Shown here piece after piece: positions 1 to 10,110 of a DNA stretch of 64,000 nt. The DNA is taken from positions 372,001 through 436,000 of the forward strand of contig NZ_JACIDK010000002.1 of assembly GCF_014196295.1 (NCBI RefSeq). Direction: 5' to 3'. Position 1 is the stretch's first letter. Every line of letters starts with the position of its first letter. This DNA is from Phenylobacterium haematophilum (GTDB taxonomy: Bacteria > Pseudomonadota > Alphaproteobacteria > Caulobacterales > Caulobacteraceae). A program made the position numbers and the translations under genes. The notes beneath the pieces are model-generated. The model ran no database searches and had not been told where the DNA came from. It worked only from the letters and a program-made list of their open reading frames with translations.

Positions 1-1054
1 AGGCGAAGCCCGAGCCGAGAGCCTGACCGTGCTGCAGGGCGCCGGCCTCGATCGCCAGCAGCTGCTGGTCTATGGCCTGGCCCGACAGCTGCTCGTCGAT
101 GATGCGCGCCGCCGAGGCGCGCATCGGACCGGTGCGGCGGGCGGCCTGGCCGTCGTCAATGAAGGCCAGCCCCCGGCCGCGCAGCGCTGTCTGGAAGGCG
201 TTCATGCCGGCATCCGAGGTCATGAACCGTGAGCCGAGATAGTTGGTGACCCCGAAATAGCCGGTGGCGCGCGAGAGCACCCATTCCAGCTTCTTGACGG
301 TCTCCGATCCGGGCGAGTCGGCGAGCAGCGTATAGGGGCCCGGGTCGTTGTCCGGATAATCGCTGGGCTCCATCGGGGTTTCCAGCAGCACCTCATGCCC
401 GGCCGCGCGGGCCAGGTCGATCCAGCCCTGCAGCCCCTCGGCATAGGGCACGAACGACAGGGTGATTTCCGGCGGCAGGGTGTCGATGGCCTGGCGGGTG
501 GCCGCGGCGTTGAGGCCCAGCCCCCCGATCACCAGCGCCACCTTGGGGCGGCCGTTCGGCGCGAAGGGACGGGCATAGGCCTCGGCCGGAGTCTTGCCGT
601 TGGCCGCGATGATCGGCAGCGGGCCGCTGGGGCCCTGCGAGTGGAAGCCGGCCAGCGGGGCCTGGGGCAGCGGGTCGGCGGCGTGGAAGGCGCCGCCGCC
701 TTGCATGGTGATGGTCGCCTCGCCCATCGCGGCGTCGGCGCCGATCGGGGTCTCGGAGAGCCGGAAGATGTCCTCGGTCACGCTCGGCTGCCCGCCGCCG
801 CGGGCCAGGGCCTCTCGCCAGCCGTCGGGGGCGGCCTCGCCGCCGATCTTGGCCAGCGACAGCCGCACGACGGGCGAACTGGCCTTGGGGTCGCCGATCA
901 GCGCCACCAGAGTCAGCAGCACGACGATGAACAGCGCGCCGGCGGCGCCCGCCCCGACATAGGGGTTCGCCAAGGCGCGCAGCGCGGTTTCGGAGAGCGG
1001 TGGAGCCGGCGCAGGGGCGGCGATCGCTGGGGCGAGGTGCTTCTTCGAAAACAT
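1..1054 (-). CDS. Divergent polysaccharide deacetylase family protein (YibQ/DUF610 type), 3' end outside window
   Basis: At least 351 codons, read from ATG at 1054 and running off the left edge. The start MFSKKHLAPA is followed by one membrane segment (about residues 35-55), so the body is probably periplasmic. The middle region has the family look: PKVALVIGGLGLN, then TLPPEITLSFVPYAEGL, a GHEVLLETPMEP stretch and YLGSRFMTS, as in the divergent polysaccharide deacetylase family (NodB-like fold; in vivo substrate unclear). It follows ctpA on the same strand, 127 bp downstream of the ctpA stop, a neighbourhood common in alphaproteobacteria. The gap holds a full CtrA box and a CtrA half-site, so it may have its own cell-cycle promoter. 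No convincing ribosome binding site precedes ATG 1054, so the start is moderately certain. Confidence 0.8.
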   Translation of the reverse strand, partial: MFSKKHLAPAIAAPAPAPPLSETALRALANPYVGAGAAGALFIVVLLTLVALIGDPKASSPVVRLSLAKIGGEAAPDGWREALARGGGQPSVTEDIFRLSETPIGADAAMGEATITMQGGGAFHAADPLPQAPLAGFHSQGPSGPLPIIAANGKTPAEAYARPFAPNGRPKVALVIGGLGLNAAATRQAIDTLPPEITLSFVPYAEGLQGWIDLARAAGHEVLLETPMEPSDYPDNDPGPYTLLADSPGSETVKKLEWVLSRATGYFGVTNYLGSRFMTSDAGMNAFQTALRGRGLAFIDDGQAARRTGPMRASAARIIDEQLSGQAIDQQLLAIEAGALQHGQALGSGFA

Positions 1055-1096
1055 CACATGATCACGGAACGTTCCGGCATTGGAGCGTCCGCGAAT

Positions 1097-1104
1097 ATGG
1101 TTAA
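1097..1104 (-). promoter_or_regulatory. CtrA half-site
   Basis: On the minus strand this reads TTAACCAT, the extended half-site preferred by CtrA in Caulobacter. It ends 43 bp upstream of the deacetylase start codon and lies between that start and the full CtrA box at 1142-1157. Function is inferred from sequence only. Confidence 0.45.
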
Positions 1105-1122
1105 CAAACGACTTATACAGTG

Positions 1123-1173
1123 AACGCCGGCGCGATTTTCGTTAACTTTCAATTAACTAATCGCGCCGGCGTT
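1123..1173. repeat. 15-bp perfect inverted repeat with 21-nt loop
   Basis: Arms AACGCCGGCGCGATT (1123-1137) and AATCGCGCCGGCGTT (1159-1173) are perfectly complementary. It sits 8 bp beyond the ctpA stop codon and can act as the ctpA transcription terminator on the minus strand, although no long T-tract follows. Unusually, the loop is a complete CtrA box. Confidence 0.75.
1142..1157. promoter_or_regulatory. Full CtrA binding site
   Basis: Reads TTAACTTTCAATTAAC, an exact match to the Caulobacter CtrA consensus TTAA-N7-TTAAC. It lies about 88 bp upstream of the deacetylase start, in the only sizeable gap between ctpA and that gene. Binding by CtrA is an inference; the window also encodes ChpT, which delivers phosphate to CtrA. 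Confidence 0.6.
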
Positions 1174-1181
1174 TTCGCCGC

Positions 1182-2579
1182 CTACTTCTTGTCCGGAGAG
1201 GCCTTTTCGAGGGCCGGCGCGCCCTTCGGCGAGACCACCGCAGCCATCTTCGGTTCGGGCTTCGGCAGCTTCGGAGTCGCAGCCACCGAACCGTATTTCA
1301 GCACGTCCATGGCGCGGGCCAACTGGAAGTCGCCCTTGTCTTCGTCGAAGCCGCTGGGCGGGGCTTCGGCCGGGATGTGGGCGCCGCGGCGGGCCTTGCC
1401 TTCTTCGGCGTTCAGCGCGTTGCGGAACGAGGCTTCCGAGAACTGGAAGGCGCGGTTGGCGATACGCTGGGCCTGGTCGCGGGTTTCGGCGACTTCCAGG
1501 TCGGGCTCGATGCCGGTCTTCTGGATCGAGCGGCCGGCGGGCGTGTAGTAGCGCGCCGTGGTCAGCTTCAGCGCGCCGTCCATGCCGCCGCGCAGCGGGA
1601 TCACGGTCTGCACCGAGCCCTTGCCGAAGGTGGTCAGGCCGACCACTTCGGCGCGCTTGCGGTCCTGCAGGGCGCCGGCCACGATCTCGGCCGCCGAGGC
1701 CGAACCGGAGTTGACGAGCACGACCATCGGCAGGCCGCCGGTCACGTCCCCGGCGCGGGCGTTGTAGCGCTCGATGTCGCGCGGATCGCGGCCCCGCTGG
1801 GAGACGATCTCGCCGCCTTCCAGGAACATGTCGGAGATGCCGACCGCCTGGTCGAGCAGGCCGCCCGGATTGTTGCGCAGGTCGAGGATCAGACCCTTCA
1901 TCTTCGGGTTCTTGGCCTTGAGTTCGGCCAGGGCCGCCTCGGCCTCGTCGGTGGTCTTCTCGTTGAAGCCGGAGACGCGCAGGTAGCCGTAGTCGCCTTC
2001 CATCTTGGCGGTCGCGGACTTCGGCTTGATCACCTCGCGGACGATCTTCACGTCGAACGGATCGGACTTTTCGCGGGCGATGGTCAGGGTGACCGCCTCG
2101 CCCGGCTTGCCGCGCATCTGCTTGACAGCCTCGTTGACCGACAGGCCGAGCACGCTCTCGCCGTTGACCGCGGTGATGAAGTCGCCGGGCTTCACGCCGG
2201 CCTTGAAGGCGGGCGTGCCGTCCATCGGCGAGATGACCTTGACCACGCCTTCTTCGCTGGTGACCTCGAGCCCGAGACCGCCGTATTCGCCGCGCGTCTG
2301 ATCGCGCATGTCGTCGAAGGAGTCGGGGTTCAGATAGCCGGAATGCGGATCGAGCGAGGTCAGCATGCCGTCGATGGCCGCCTCGATCAGTTTCTGATCG
2401 TCGACCTCGGTGACGTACTGGCGCTCGACGGTGTCGAGCACGTCGCCGAACAGCTCGAGCATCTTGTAGGTCTTCACCTTCGGCGCCTGGGCCGAGGCGA
2501 GCGCCTGCTGGCTCACATAGGCCATGGAGCCGGCGCCGAGCACGAAGGCCGAAGCCCCGATCAGAAGATACTTACGCAT
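1182..2579 (-). CDS. ctpA: S41 family carboxy-terminal processing protease
   Basis: 465 aa with an N-terminal signal/anchor (residues 1-28, ending ALASA), so it acts in the periplasm. A PDZ domain spans about 95-180 (GGLGLEV, GVKPGDFITAVNGE). The S41 protease domain follows with the catalytic serine in SGSASAAEI (S293) and the general-base lysine in TTFGKGSVQ (K320), giving the Ser/Lys dyad of the Prc/CtpA family. Such enzymes clip C-termini of periplasmic proteins and often control peptidoglycan hydrolases. It directly follows an EnvC-like murein hydrolase activator gene on the same strand (96 bp gap), which suits a shared cell-wall role. The Pro/Lys-rich C-terminal tail (about 430-465) is low complexity. 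Start ATG gives a clean signal sequence. Confidence 0.93.
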   Translation of the reverse strand: MRKYLLIGASAFVLGAGSMAYVSQQALASAQAPKVKTYKMLELFGDVLDTVERQYVTEVDDQKLIEAAIDGMLTSLDPHSGYLNPDSFDDMRDQTRGEYGGLGLEVTSEEGVVKVISPMDGTPAFKAGVKPGDFITAVNGESVLGLSVNEAVKQMRGKPGEAVTLTIAREKSDPFDVKIVREVIKPKSATAKMEGDYGYLRVSGFNEKTTDEAEAALAELKAKNPKMKGLILDLRNNPGGLLDQAVGISDMFLEGGEIVSQRGRDPRDIERYNARAGDVTGGLPMVVLVNSGSASAAEIVAGALQDRKRAEVVGLTTFGKGSVQTVIPLRGGMDGALKLTTARYYTPAGRSIQKTGIEPDLEVAETRDQAQRIANRAFQFSEASFRNALNAEEGKARRGAHIPAEAPPSGFDEDKGDFQLARAMDVLKYGSVAATPKLPKPEPKMAAVVSPKGAPALEKASPDKK

Positions 2580-2675
2580 GTCAGGCCTTGAAGCCTCCCT
2601 TGGCGGCGAAACGGCGCCGCACCGGTATTCCCGAACCCATGTTCCGCGAGGAATCCGGCGGAATTGGTTCTATTT

Positions 2676-3524
2676 TCAGCTCAGCCCGTCCAGCCATCTG
2701 GCCGGGTCGACTGGAACGCCGCGTTCTCGGACCTCCAGATAGAGTTCAGATGGGGAGTTTCGTCCATCCGTCATCCACCCGACAGGCGCGCCCGCCGCGA
2801 CTGATTGACCGACCCCGACCGTCGTTCGATCAAGGCCAGCCAATACCAGATGGTAGCCCCCGGCCAGCCGCAAGATCAAAATAGTCCCCCACCCCTTAAC
2901 GGGGCCTACAAACTGCACGAGGCCGGCGTCGGGCGCTGCGACCGAGGCGCCGTGGTCCGCCGCGAAGGTGACGCCAGACGCCTCGCCGCCGCCGGTGAGC
3001 GGCGCGCCGTAGCGCTGGACCAGCTTGCCCTTCGCCGGCGCCAGCAGGCGAATCGGCGGGGTGATCGGGCCGCTTTCGACGGGCGCCGCGCCCGGCGGGG
3101 TGGCCTCCAGTCGCTCGCGGCGTTCGGCCAGCTCGGAGTCGGAGGTGAACAGCGCTTCGCTCGCCACCGCGGCCAACCGACGCTGACGGGCGATCTCGCC
3201 CGCTTCGGCGGCGTAGACCTTGGCGCGCTTCTGCAGTTCGGGGGTGATCGCCTTGACCAGGATGGCGGCGCGCACCGCATCCGTGGCGTCGCCGGGGCTG
3301 ACCAGCAGGGCGGGCGGCGGATCGCGGCGGAACTGCGCCAGCGCCGTCAGCAGCCTGGCCATGCGGTTAAGGTTGCGCCCCTGTTCGGCGCTAAGCACGG
3401 TCTCGCGGACGTTGAGCCGTTCCAGCCGGGCCTGGCTCTCGGTGGCCGCATAGGCGATCGCGCCGGCCGCCAGGGTCGCGGCGGCCGCGCAGGTGCTGGT
3501 CAGGAGGACGCCGCGGCGCATCAT
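2676..3524 (-). CDS. EnvC-like murein hydrolase activator (degenerate LytM/M23 domain)
   Basis: 282 aa from ATG 3524 (an MMRRGVLL start); the reading frame stays open further upstream, but that would overlap rlmH, and MMRRG begins a clear signal sequence. A charged helical, coiled-coil-prone region (about 30-150) is followed by an M23/LytM-like domain (about 165-270: GKLVQRYGAP, ADHGASVAAPDAGLVQFVGP, GWGTILILRLAGGYHLVLAGL). The canonical zinc motifs are lost: the usual HxH near the end is replaced by ELYLEVRE. That is what is seen in EnvC-type proteins, which activate amidases rather than cut peptidoglycan. It lies 32 bp after rlmH and before ctpA. It is shorter than E. coli EnvC, with a reduced coiled coil. 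Confidence 0.82.
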   Translation of the reverse strand: MMRRGVLLTSTCAAAATLAAGAIAYAATESQARLERLNVRETVLSAEQGRNLNRMARLLTALAQFRRDPPPALLVSPGDATDAVRAAILVKAITPELQKRAKVYAAEAGEIARQRRLAAVASEALFTSDSELAERRERLEATPPGAAPVESGPITPPIRLLAPAKGKLVQRYGAPLTGGGEASGVTFAADHGASVAAPDAGLVQFVGPVKGWGTILILRLAGGYHLVLAGLDRTTVGVGQSVAAGAPVGWMTDGRNSPSELYLEVRERGVPVDPARWLDGLS

Positions 3525-3556
3525 CGCATCAGGGATAGACTGAGCTCCGCGCGCCC

Positions 3557-4021
3557 TCAATCGCGATGATAGGGGCTGCCGGCGAGGATGGTGACGGCGC
3601 GGTAGACCTGCTCGGCCAGCATGGCGCGCGCCATGGCGTGGGGCCAAGTCTGCGGCCCGAAGGCCAGCTTGCCATGGGCGGCGGCGAGCAGCGACGGGTC
3701 CAGGCCATCGGCCCCGCCGATCATGAAAACCAGACGGCGCACGCCGTCGTCGCGCAGGCGGCCGATCTCGGCGGCGAATGCGCGCGACGCCCTGGCCGTT
3801 CCGTGCTCATCGCAGGCGATGACGTGGGCGCCTTCGAGGTGGGGCCGCAGCACGTCGGCTTCAGGCCCCTTGCCCGGCTTGCGGGACTCGACCTCGATGA
3901 CATCGACCGGACCAAGGCCGAGCGAACGGCCGGCGGCGGTCGCGCGGTCGACATAGAGCTTCACCAGCTCGACTTCCGGCGAGCGCGGCAGGCGTCCGAC
4001 GGCGAGGATCGTGATTTTCAT
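3557..4021 (-). CDS. rlmH: 23S rRNA (pseudouridine1915-N3)-methyltransferase
   Basis: 154 aa, the usual length of RlmH, a SPOUT-fold enzyme that uses S-adenosylmethionine to methylate pseudouridine 1915 in helix 69 of 23S rRNA on the assembled ribosome. The start MKITILAVGRL and the C-terminal trefoil-knot segment VFMIGGADGLDPSLL and FGPQTWPHAMARAMLAEQVYRA, ending SPYHRD, are diagnostic. It directly follows rsfS on the same strand, the standard bacterial pair. A hairpin lies in the gap just upstream (4028-4062), and its arm supplies the GGAGG-like ribosome binding site. Confidence 0.96.
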   Translation of the reverse strand: MKITILAVGRLPRSPEVELVKLYVDRATAAGRSLGLGPVDVIEVESRKPGKGPEADVLRPHLEGAHVIACDEHGTARASRAFAAEIGRLRDDGVRRLVFMIGGADGLDPSLLAAAHGKLAFGPQTWPHAMARAMLAEQVYRAVTILAGSPYHRD

Positions 4022-4027
4022 GCGGTC

Positions 4028-4062
4028 TTTTCCTCCCCCATCGTGATGGGAGAGGAGGAAAA
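4028..4062. repeat. Palindromic hairpin between rsfS and rlmH
   Basis: TTTTCCTC (4028-4035) and CCCATC (4037-4042) pair with GATGGG (4045-4050) and GAGGAAAA (4055-4062), leaving a small internal bulge. It fills the whole rsfS-rlmH gap. On the minus strand the 3' arm region carries the G/A-rich sequence that would serve as the rlmH Shine-Dalgarno, so the hairpin could modulate translation or transcript ends. It resembles the dispersed CCTCTCCC-type palindrome seen at 29701-29728. Confidence 0.6.
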
Positions 4063-4518
4063 TCAGCTCGTCGGCGTGCGGTGCGCGGAATCGACCGACC
4101 AGATCTTCTCGATGTTGTAGAACTGGCGCACTTCCGGGCGGAACAGGTGAACGATCACGTCGCCGGTGTCGATCAGCACCCAGTCGCAGTGCGGCAGGCC
4201 TTCGACCCGGGCTTTGCCCAGGCCTTCTTCCTTCAGCGCCCGCAGCAGGTGGTCGGCCATCGCGCCGACATGACGGTGCGAACGCCCGGACGCCACGATC
4301 AGGGCGTCGGCGACGGCGCTCTTGCCTTTCAGGTCGATGAAGACGACGTCCTGCGCCTTGTCATCATCCAGGCGCTGCAGAATCAGGTCGCCGAGGGCGG
4401 TGATCTTCGCCTCGGGGTCGGAAGAAGCGCCGGAAACCGGGGCTTCGTGCGCTCTAGGCGCAGGGTCAGGGCTCAGCGGGGTCGCTCCTTTGTTGCCTCG
4501 CTGGGAGACCCTTAGCAC
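4063..4518 (-). CDS. rsfS: Ribosome silencing factor
   Basis: 151 aa from ATG 4518; the conserved domain starts near residue 38 (ITALGDLILQRLDDDKAQDVVFIDL), so the first 35 residues are a Pro/Ala-rich extension and the start is less certain. The core GKSAVADALIVASGRSHRHVGAMADHLL, GLPHCDWVLIDTGDVIVHLFRPEVRQFYNIEKIW is typical of RsfS (Iojap/DUF143), which binds ribosomal protein L14 and blocks subunit joining when nutrients are scarce. It lies between nadD and rlmH on the same strand, the conserved order nadD-rsfS-rlmH. Confidence 0.95.
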   Translation of the reverse strand: MLRVSQRGNKGATPLSPDPAPRAHEAPVSGASSDPEAKITALGDLILQRLDDDKAQDVVFIDLKGKSAVADALIVASGRSHRHVGAMADHLLRALKEEGLGKARVEGLPHCDWVLIDTGDVIVHLFRPEVRQFYNIEKIWSVDSAHRTPTS

Positions 4519-4597
4519 GGATTGGGGGCTTTGGTCAGCCCAGCGTCACGAGTCTTCAAGCCGGCGGCTTCGGGATCGTTCCCGCCCTGGCCTGCGG

Positions 4598-5248
4598 CTA
4601 TTTGGCCTGACGGGCGCGCAAGGCCGTGGACGACTGGAAATTCAAGGGGCCGGTGAGGAACACCCAGCGCGGCGGGGTGGCCCCGGGGAGCAGCTTGGCT
4701 TCCTGCAACGAGACCCGGGTGGTGGCGAAACGCCGCGCCGCGGGCGAGGAGCGGCTCTTCAGCGAGATCCACGGCCGCGAGACCACGGCCACCGGGACCT
4801 CGGCCATGATCTGCGTCCAGCCGCGCCAGCGGTGGAAGGTCGCAAGGCTGTCGGCGCCCATGATCCAGACGAAGTCGACTCCCGGAAAGCGGGCCTTGAG
4901 GGCGCGGATGGTGTCGATGGTGTACTGCGAGCCCAGCCGGGTCTCGGCGTCGCTGACGATCATGCTGCGGCCGCGGGCGACGGTCCGGGCCCCGGCCATG
5001 CGTTCGGCCAGCGGCGCGGTCTCGCGCGCGGACTTCAACGGGTTCTGCGGCGATACCAGCCAGATCACCCGGTCGAGCTGCAGTCGCCGGCGGGCGGTCT
5101 CGGCGACGTGTGCGTGGCCCTCGTGGGCCGGATTGAACGAGCCGCCATAGAGGCCCACGCGCATTCCCGGCTTCAGTTCGAAGCCGAGCCGCAGGGCCCC
5201 CGGACGCCCCGCACCGGGCCGGCGCCTAGCGGGGCCGGCGAACCACAT
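4598..5248 (-). CDS. nadD: Nicotinate-nucleotide adenylyltransferase
   Basis: 216 aa. It makes deamido-NAD from nicotinate mononucleotide and ATP in NAD synthesis. The nucleotidyltransferase signature GLYGGSFNPAHEGHAH (about 32-47) and the second motif near the end, NFQSSTALRAR (the ISSTxIR element), are both present; WIMGADSLATFHRWRGW is typical of NadD. ATG 5248 follows the proA stop by 15 bp, suggesting co-transcription. An internal ATG at 5164 (MRVGLYGGSF) would give the more usual length, so the N-terminal 28 residues are uncertain. Confidence 0.94.
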   Translation of the reverse strand: MWFAGPARRRPGAGRPGALRLGFELKPGMRVGLYGGSFNPAHEGHAHVAETARRRLQLDRVIWLVSPQNPLKSARETAPLAERMAGARTVARGRSMIVSDAETRLGSQYTIDTIRALKARFPGVDFVWIMGADSLATFHRWRGWTQIMAEVPVAVVSRPWISLKSRSSPAARRFATTRVSLQEAKLLPGATPPRWVFLTGPLNFQSSTALRARQAK

Positions 5249-5263
5249 GGACGTCCCCGGACT

Positions 5264-6832
5264 TCAAAGCGTTTTCGCCGTGGCCGGATTGCGGTCGAGG
5301 TTGGGGTCGCTCTGGCGGACCCGGGCGCGGACGGTGAACACCCCGTCGCCGGACAGGACCCCGCCGCGAGCGAACAGGCGGCCCTGCTCCCAGTTCGAGA
5401 GGCCGAGCTCGGGCCGGTCGAGGGCGAACTGGCCGTCGACCCAGCGGGTGAAGCCGTCGCCGACGAACGGCGCGTTGACGGCGCCATAGAATAGCTCGTG
5501 CGCGGCAGGATCGGCTGAGATCAGACTGGCGGCGAACTGCGGGCTGTAGCGGTTGAAGAGGGCGGCGGCGGCCTCGACGCTGTCGACCAGCACCAGGGTC
5601 AGCTCCGGGGTCTCTTCCCATTCCCATTCGCGGGCCAGGTCGCGCTCGGCCAGCAGTTCGACCTTGGGCTCCTCGACGTCGCCCTCGGCGCGGCCGACGA
5701 CCACGCGGGCCTGGCGCCAGGCGGCGGGCAGGGCGTCTTCCGACCCCTCGACCACGTGCAGCTTCACATTGCGGCGGCGCTCGCCGGCGAGGTCCAACGC
5801 TTCGAGGAAGGCCGGAACGAGCGCGTCGGCGCTCTCGCGGACGATGGCGCAGACGTTGAGCGTATTGCAGACCTTGCGGTCCAGCGAGTGGTAGACGGCG
5901 GCCTTGAAGCGAGCCGGATCGGCGTCGGCGGCGGCCACCATCCAGGCGCCGCCCGTGCCGTGCAGGCTGACCGGCGCGCCGGCCTGGCGCGCGATGGCGC
6001 CCAGTTGGGCGACGGCGGGGCCGGAGCCGCGGGCGACGGCCAGGGCCAGGCGCGGATCGGAGAACATCGCCCAGCCGGCGGCGTGCTCGGGGCTGTCGAC
6101 GAGGGCGGCGGACCCGGGCGGCAGGCCCGCGGCCTCGATCGCCGGGTCGAGCGCGTGCTCGACGATGGCGCGGGCGGTGCCCAGCGCGTCCGAGCCGATG
6201 CGGAAGACCACGGTGTTGCCGGTGCGCAGCACGCCGGTGGCGTCGGCGAAGACGTTGGGGCGGCCCTCGAAGATGAAGCCGACCACGCCCAGGGGGGCGG
6301 CGACCTGCTCGACGCTCCAGCCCGGATGCTCAACGCGCTCCACCAGCCGACCGCGGCCGACCTTGGCGTCGCGCCAGACGTGCAGGCCGGCGATCATGTC
6401 GGCGCGCATCGCCTCGCTGACCGCGAGGCGAGTGGTGGAGCGGCCGCGGGCTTGGGCGCGGGCGACGTCGTCGGCGTTGGCCTTGGCGATCGCGCTCCAG
6501 GCCCCGTCGTCGGCGAGGTTGTCGGCGAAGGCGGCGAAGAAGGCGGTGATCGCCTCGTCGCCGACCCGGGCGAGCTGGCCGAACGCCTCATGGGCGCGGC
6601 CCACGGCGCCGGCGGCGATCGCCTGGACGGCGGCCGGCACATGCAGCAGGTCGCCGGTCTCCTGAACCACGACCAGCCGGTCGCCCGGCGCGAAGGCTGC
6701 CGCCAGCTTGTCGGAGACATACGCTACGCGGTCGCCGCCGAACGGGATCGGCATGCCGGCGACCAGCGTCTCCAGCTTGCCCGTCCGGGCTCCCGTCTCG
6801 GCCTTGGTGCTCGCCGCCGCGTCGTCCATCAC
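5264..6832 (-). CDS. proA: Glutamate-5-semialdehyde dehydrogenase (gamma-glutamyl phosphate reductase)
   Basis: 522 aa. It reduces gamma-glutamyl phosphate with NADPH to glutamate semialdehyde, the second step of proline synthesis. The ProA core begins around residue 80 and includes PLGVVGFIFEGRPNVFADATG and the catalytic cysteine in DRKVCNTLNVCAIV (C322). Usual length is about 420 aa; the extra 75 N-terminal residues (GDRVAYVSDKLAAAFAPGDRLVVVQETGDLLHVP) are not part of the aldehyde dehydrogenase fold as I know it. It is 66 bp downstream of proB on the same strand, so the first two proline enzymes are encoded together. Confidence 0.93.
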   Translation of the reverse strand: MMDDAAASTKAETGARTGKLETLVAGMPIPFGGDRVAYVSDKLAAAFAPGDRLVVVQETGDLLHVPAAVQAIAAGAVGRAHEAFGQLARVGDEAITAFFAAFADNLADDGAWSAIAKANADDVARAQARGRSTTRLAVSEAMRADMIAGLHVWRDAKVGRGRLVERVEHPGWSVEQVAAPLGVVGFIFEGRPNVFADATGVLRTGNTVVFRIGSDALGTARAIVEHALDPAIEAAGLPPGSAALVDSPEHAAGWAMFSDPRLALAVARGSGPAVAQLGAIARQAGAPVSLHGTGGAWMVAAADADPARFKAAVYHSLDRKVCNTLNVCAIVRESADALVPAFLEALDLAGERRRNVKLHVVEGSEDALPAAWRQARVVVGRAEGDVEEPKVELLAERDLAREWEWEETPELTLVLVDSVEAAAALFNRYSPQFAASLISADPAAHELFYGAVNAPFVGDGFTRWVDGQFALDRPELGLSNWEQGRLFARGGVLSGDGVFTVRARVRQSDPNLDRNPATAKTL

Positions 6833-6898
6833 GCGCCCTAATGCTCAGTTTGAGGTTTAGTAGGCTCCTTTGGAGCCCGTCGCAAATCCGTCGTCAGG

Positions 6899-9147
<2,249 letters not shown>

Positions 9148-9684
9148 TTACGCCAGCCACACCATCATCCGGGTCGCGGTGGCCAGTCCGCCCCGCGCGA
9201 TCGAGGGGCGCATCTCGACGTCGCCGGTGTAGAGGAAGCCGGCGTTGCACAGCACCTGACCCGAGGCCGGGTTGTCGGCGAAGTGGCCGGCATGCATGTA
9301 GCGTCGGCCCCAGGTGCGGTGCGCCCAGACCAGCGCGCCGCTCGCCGCCTCGGTGGCGTAGCCCTGGCCCCAGTGCGGCCGGCCGACCCAATAGCCGATC
9401 TCGCGCTCGCCGCCGTCACGGGCGTCGAAGCCCAGGACGCCGATCGCGCCATGCTCGGGGTGGTCGATCACGAACACCGCCTCGCGGGCGGGGTCGGCCT
9501 CGCCGGCCTTTTCGAGAAAGCCCTCGGCGTGCTCCACCCCATAGGGATAGGGCATGCCGGTGGTCATGCGGGCCACGTCGAAATCGTTGGCGTAGACCGC
9601 CAGGCGGGCTGCGTCGGCCCTGCGGGGCTTACGCAGCCGCAGCCGCTGCGTCGTGATGACAGGCTCCAGTTCGATCGCACACAT
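9148..9684 (-). CDS. GNAT family N-acetyltransferase (RimJ/RimL-like)
   Basis: 178 aa. The start ITTQRLRLRKPRRADAARLAVYANDFDVARMTTGMPYPY and the acetyl-CoA-binding loop GYWVGRPHWGQGYATEAASGAL (Q/RxxGxG/A-type) place it in the GNAT acetyltransferases of the RimJ/RimL type, which acetylate N-termini or small molecules. The specific substrate cannot be told. It lies between the rplU-rpmA terminator and obgE on the same strand, as is frequent in alphaproteobacteria, so it probably has its own promoter in the 9685-9726 gap or is read with obgE. Confidence 0.88.
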   Translation of the reverse strand: MCAIELEPVITTQRLRLRKPRRADAARLAVYANDFDVARMTTGMPYPYGVEHAEGFLEKAGEADPAREAVFVIDHPEHGAIGVLGFDARDGGEREIGYWVGRPHWGQGYATEAASGALVWAHRTWGRRYMHAGHFADNPASGQVLCNAGFLYTGDVEMRPSIARGGLATATRMMVWLA

Positions 9685-9726
9685 CGGTCTACCTCCCGGC
9701 CCTCTGTCGGGGCCCCAGAACGCAAA

Positions 9727-9758
9727 GAGGGGGAGTCCGGCGGTCCGGACTCCCCCTC
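9727..9758 (-). terminator. Transcription terminator of rplU-rpmA
   Basis: A perfect 14-bp stem, GAGGGGGAGTCCGG (9727-9740) with CCGGACTCCCCCTC (9745-9758), and a 4-nt loop. On the minus strand it is followed by TTTGCGTT. It lies 57 bp beyond the rpmA stop. Confidence 0.85.
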
Positions 9759-9815
9759 GGAAGCACTCTGCCCGGTCCGCCTTACGGCGAACCCGGTTTC
9801 AAGAGGTTCGCCTGA

Positions 9816-10082
9816 TTATTCAGCCGCTTGAGCCACAACCACGTTCACGTAGGTGCGGTCGTCGCGCTTGGTCACGAATTTCACGGCGCCGGCGGCGGTC
9901 GCGAAGAGGGTGTGGTCCTTGCCGATGCCGACATTGTCGCCCGGGAAGAACTTCGTGCCGCGCTGGCGCACGATGATGTTGCCGCCGACGACAGCTTCAC
10001 CACCGAACTTCTTCACGCCGAGGCGGCGGCCAGCCGAGTCGCGACCGTTGCGCGAAGAGCCGCCAGATTTCTTGTGAGCCAT
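9816..10082 (-). CDS. rpmA: 50S ribosomal protein L27
   Basis: 88 aa, standard L27 size. The start [20 protein letters not shown], then [20 protein letters not shown] and [11 protein letters not shown], is the L27 signature; the flexible N-terminus reaches the peptidyl-transferase centre. It lies 28 bp after rplU on the same strand and a strong hairpin terminator follows, so rplU-rpmA is a two-gene operon. Confidence 0.98.
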   Translation of the reverse strand: MAHKKSGGSSRNGRDSAGRRLGVKKFGGEAVVGGNIIVRQRGTKFFPGDNVGIGKDHTLFATAAGAVKFVTKRDDRTYVNVVVAQAAE

Positions 10083-10110
10083 AGCTCTCTCCTAACTCTC
10101 TAGTGCGCGC

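Noticed and set aside
1066..1070. GGAAC before the deacetylase gene as an EcfG -35
   Set aside because: No CGTT lies 16-17 bp on either side in the right orientation; it is part of the CGGAACGTTCCG palindrome instead.
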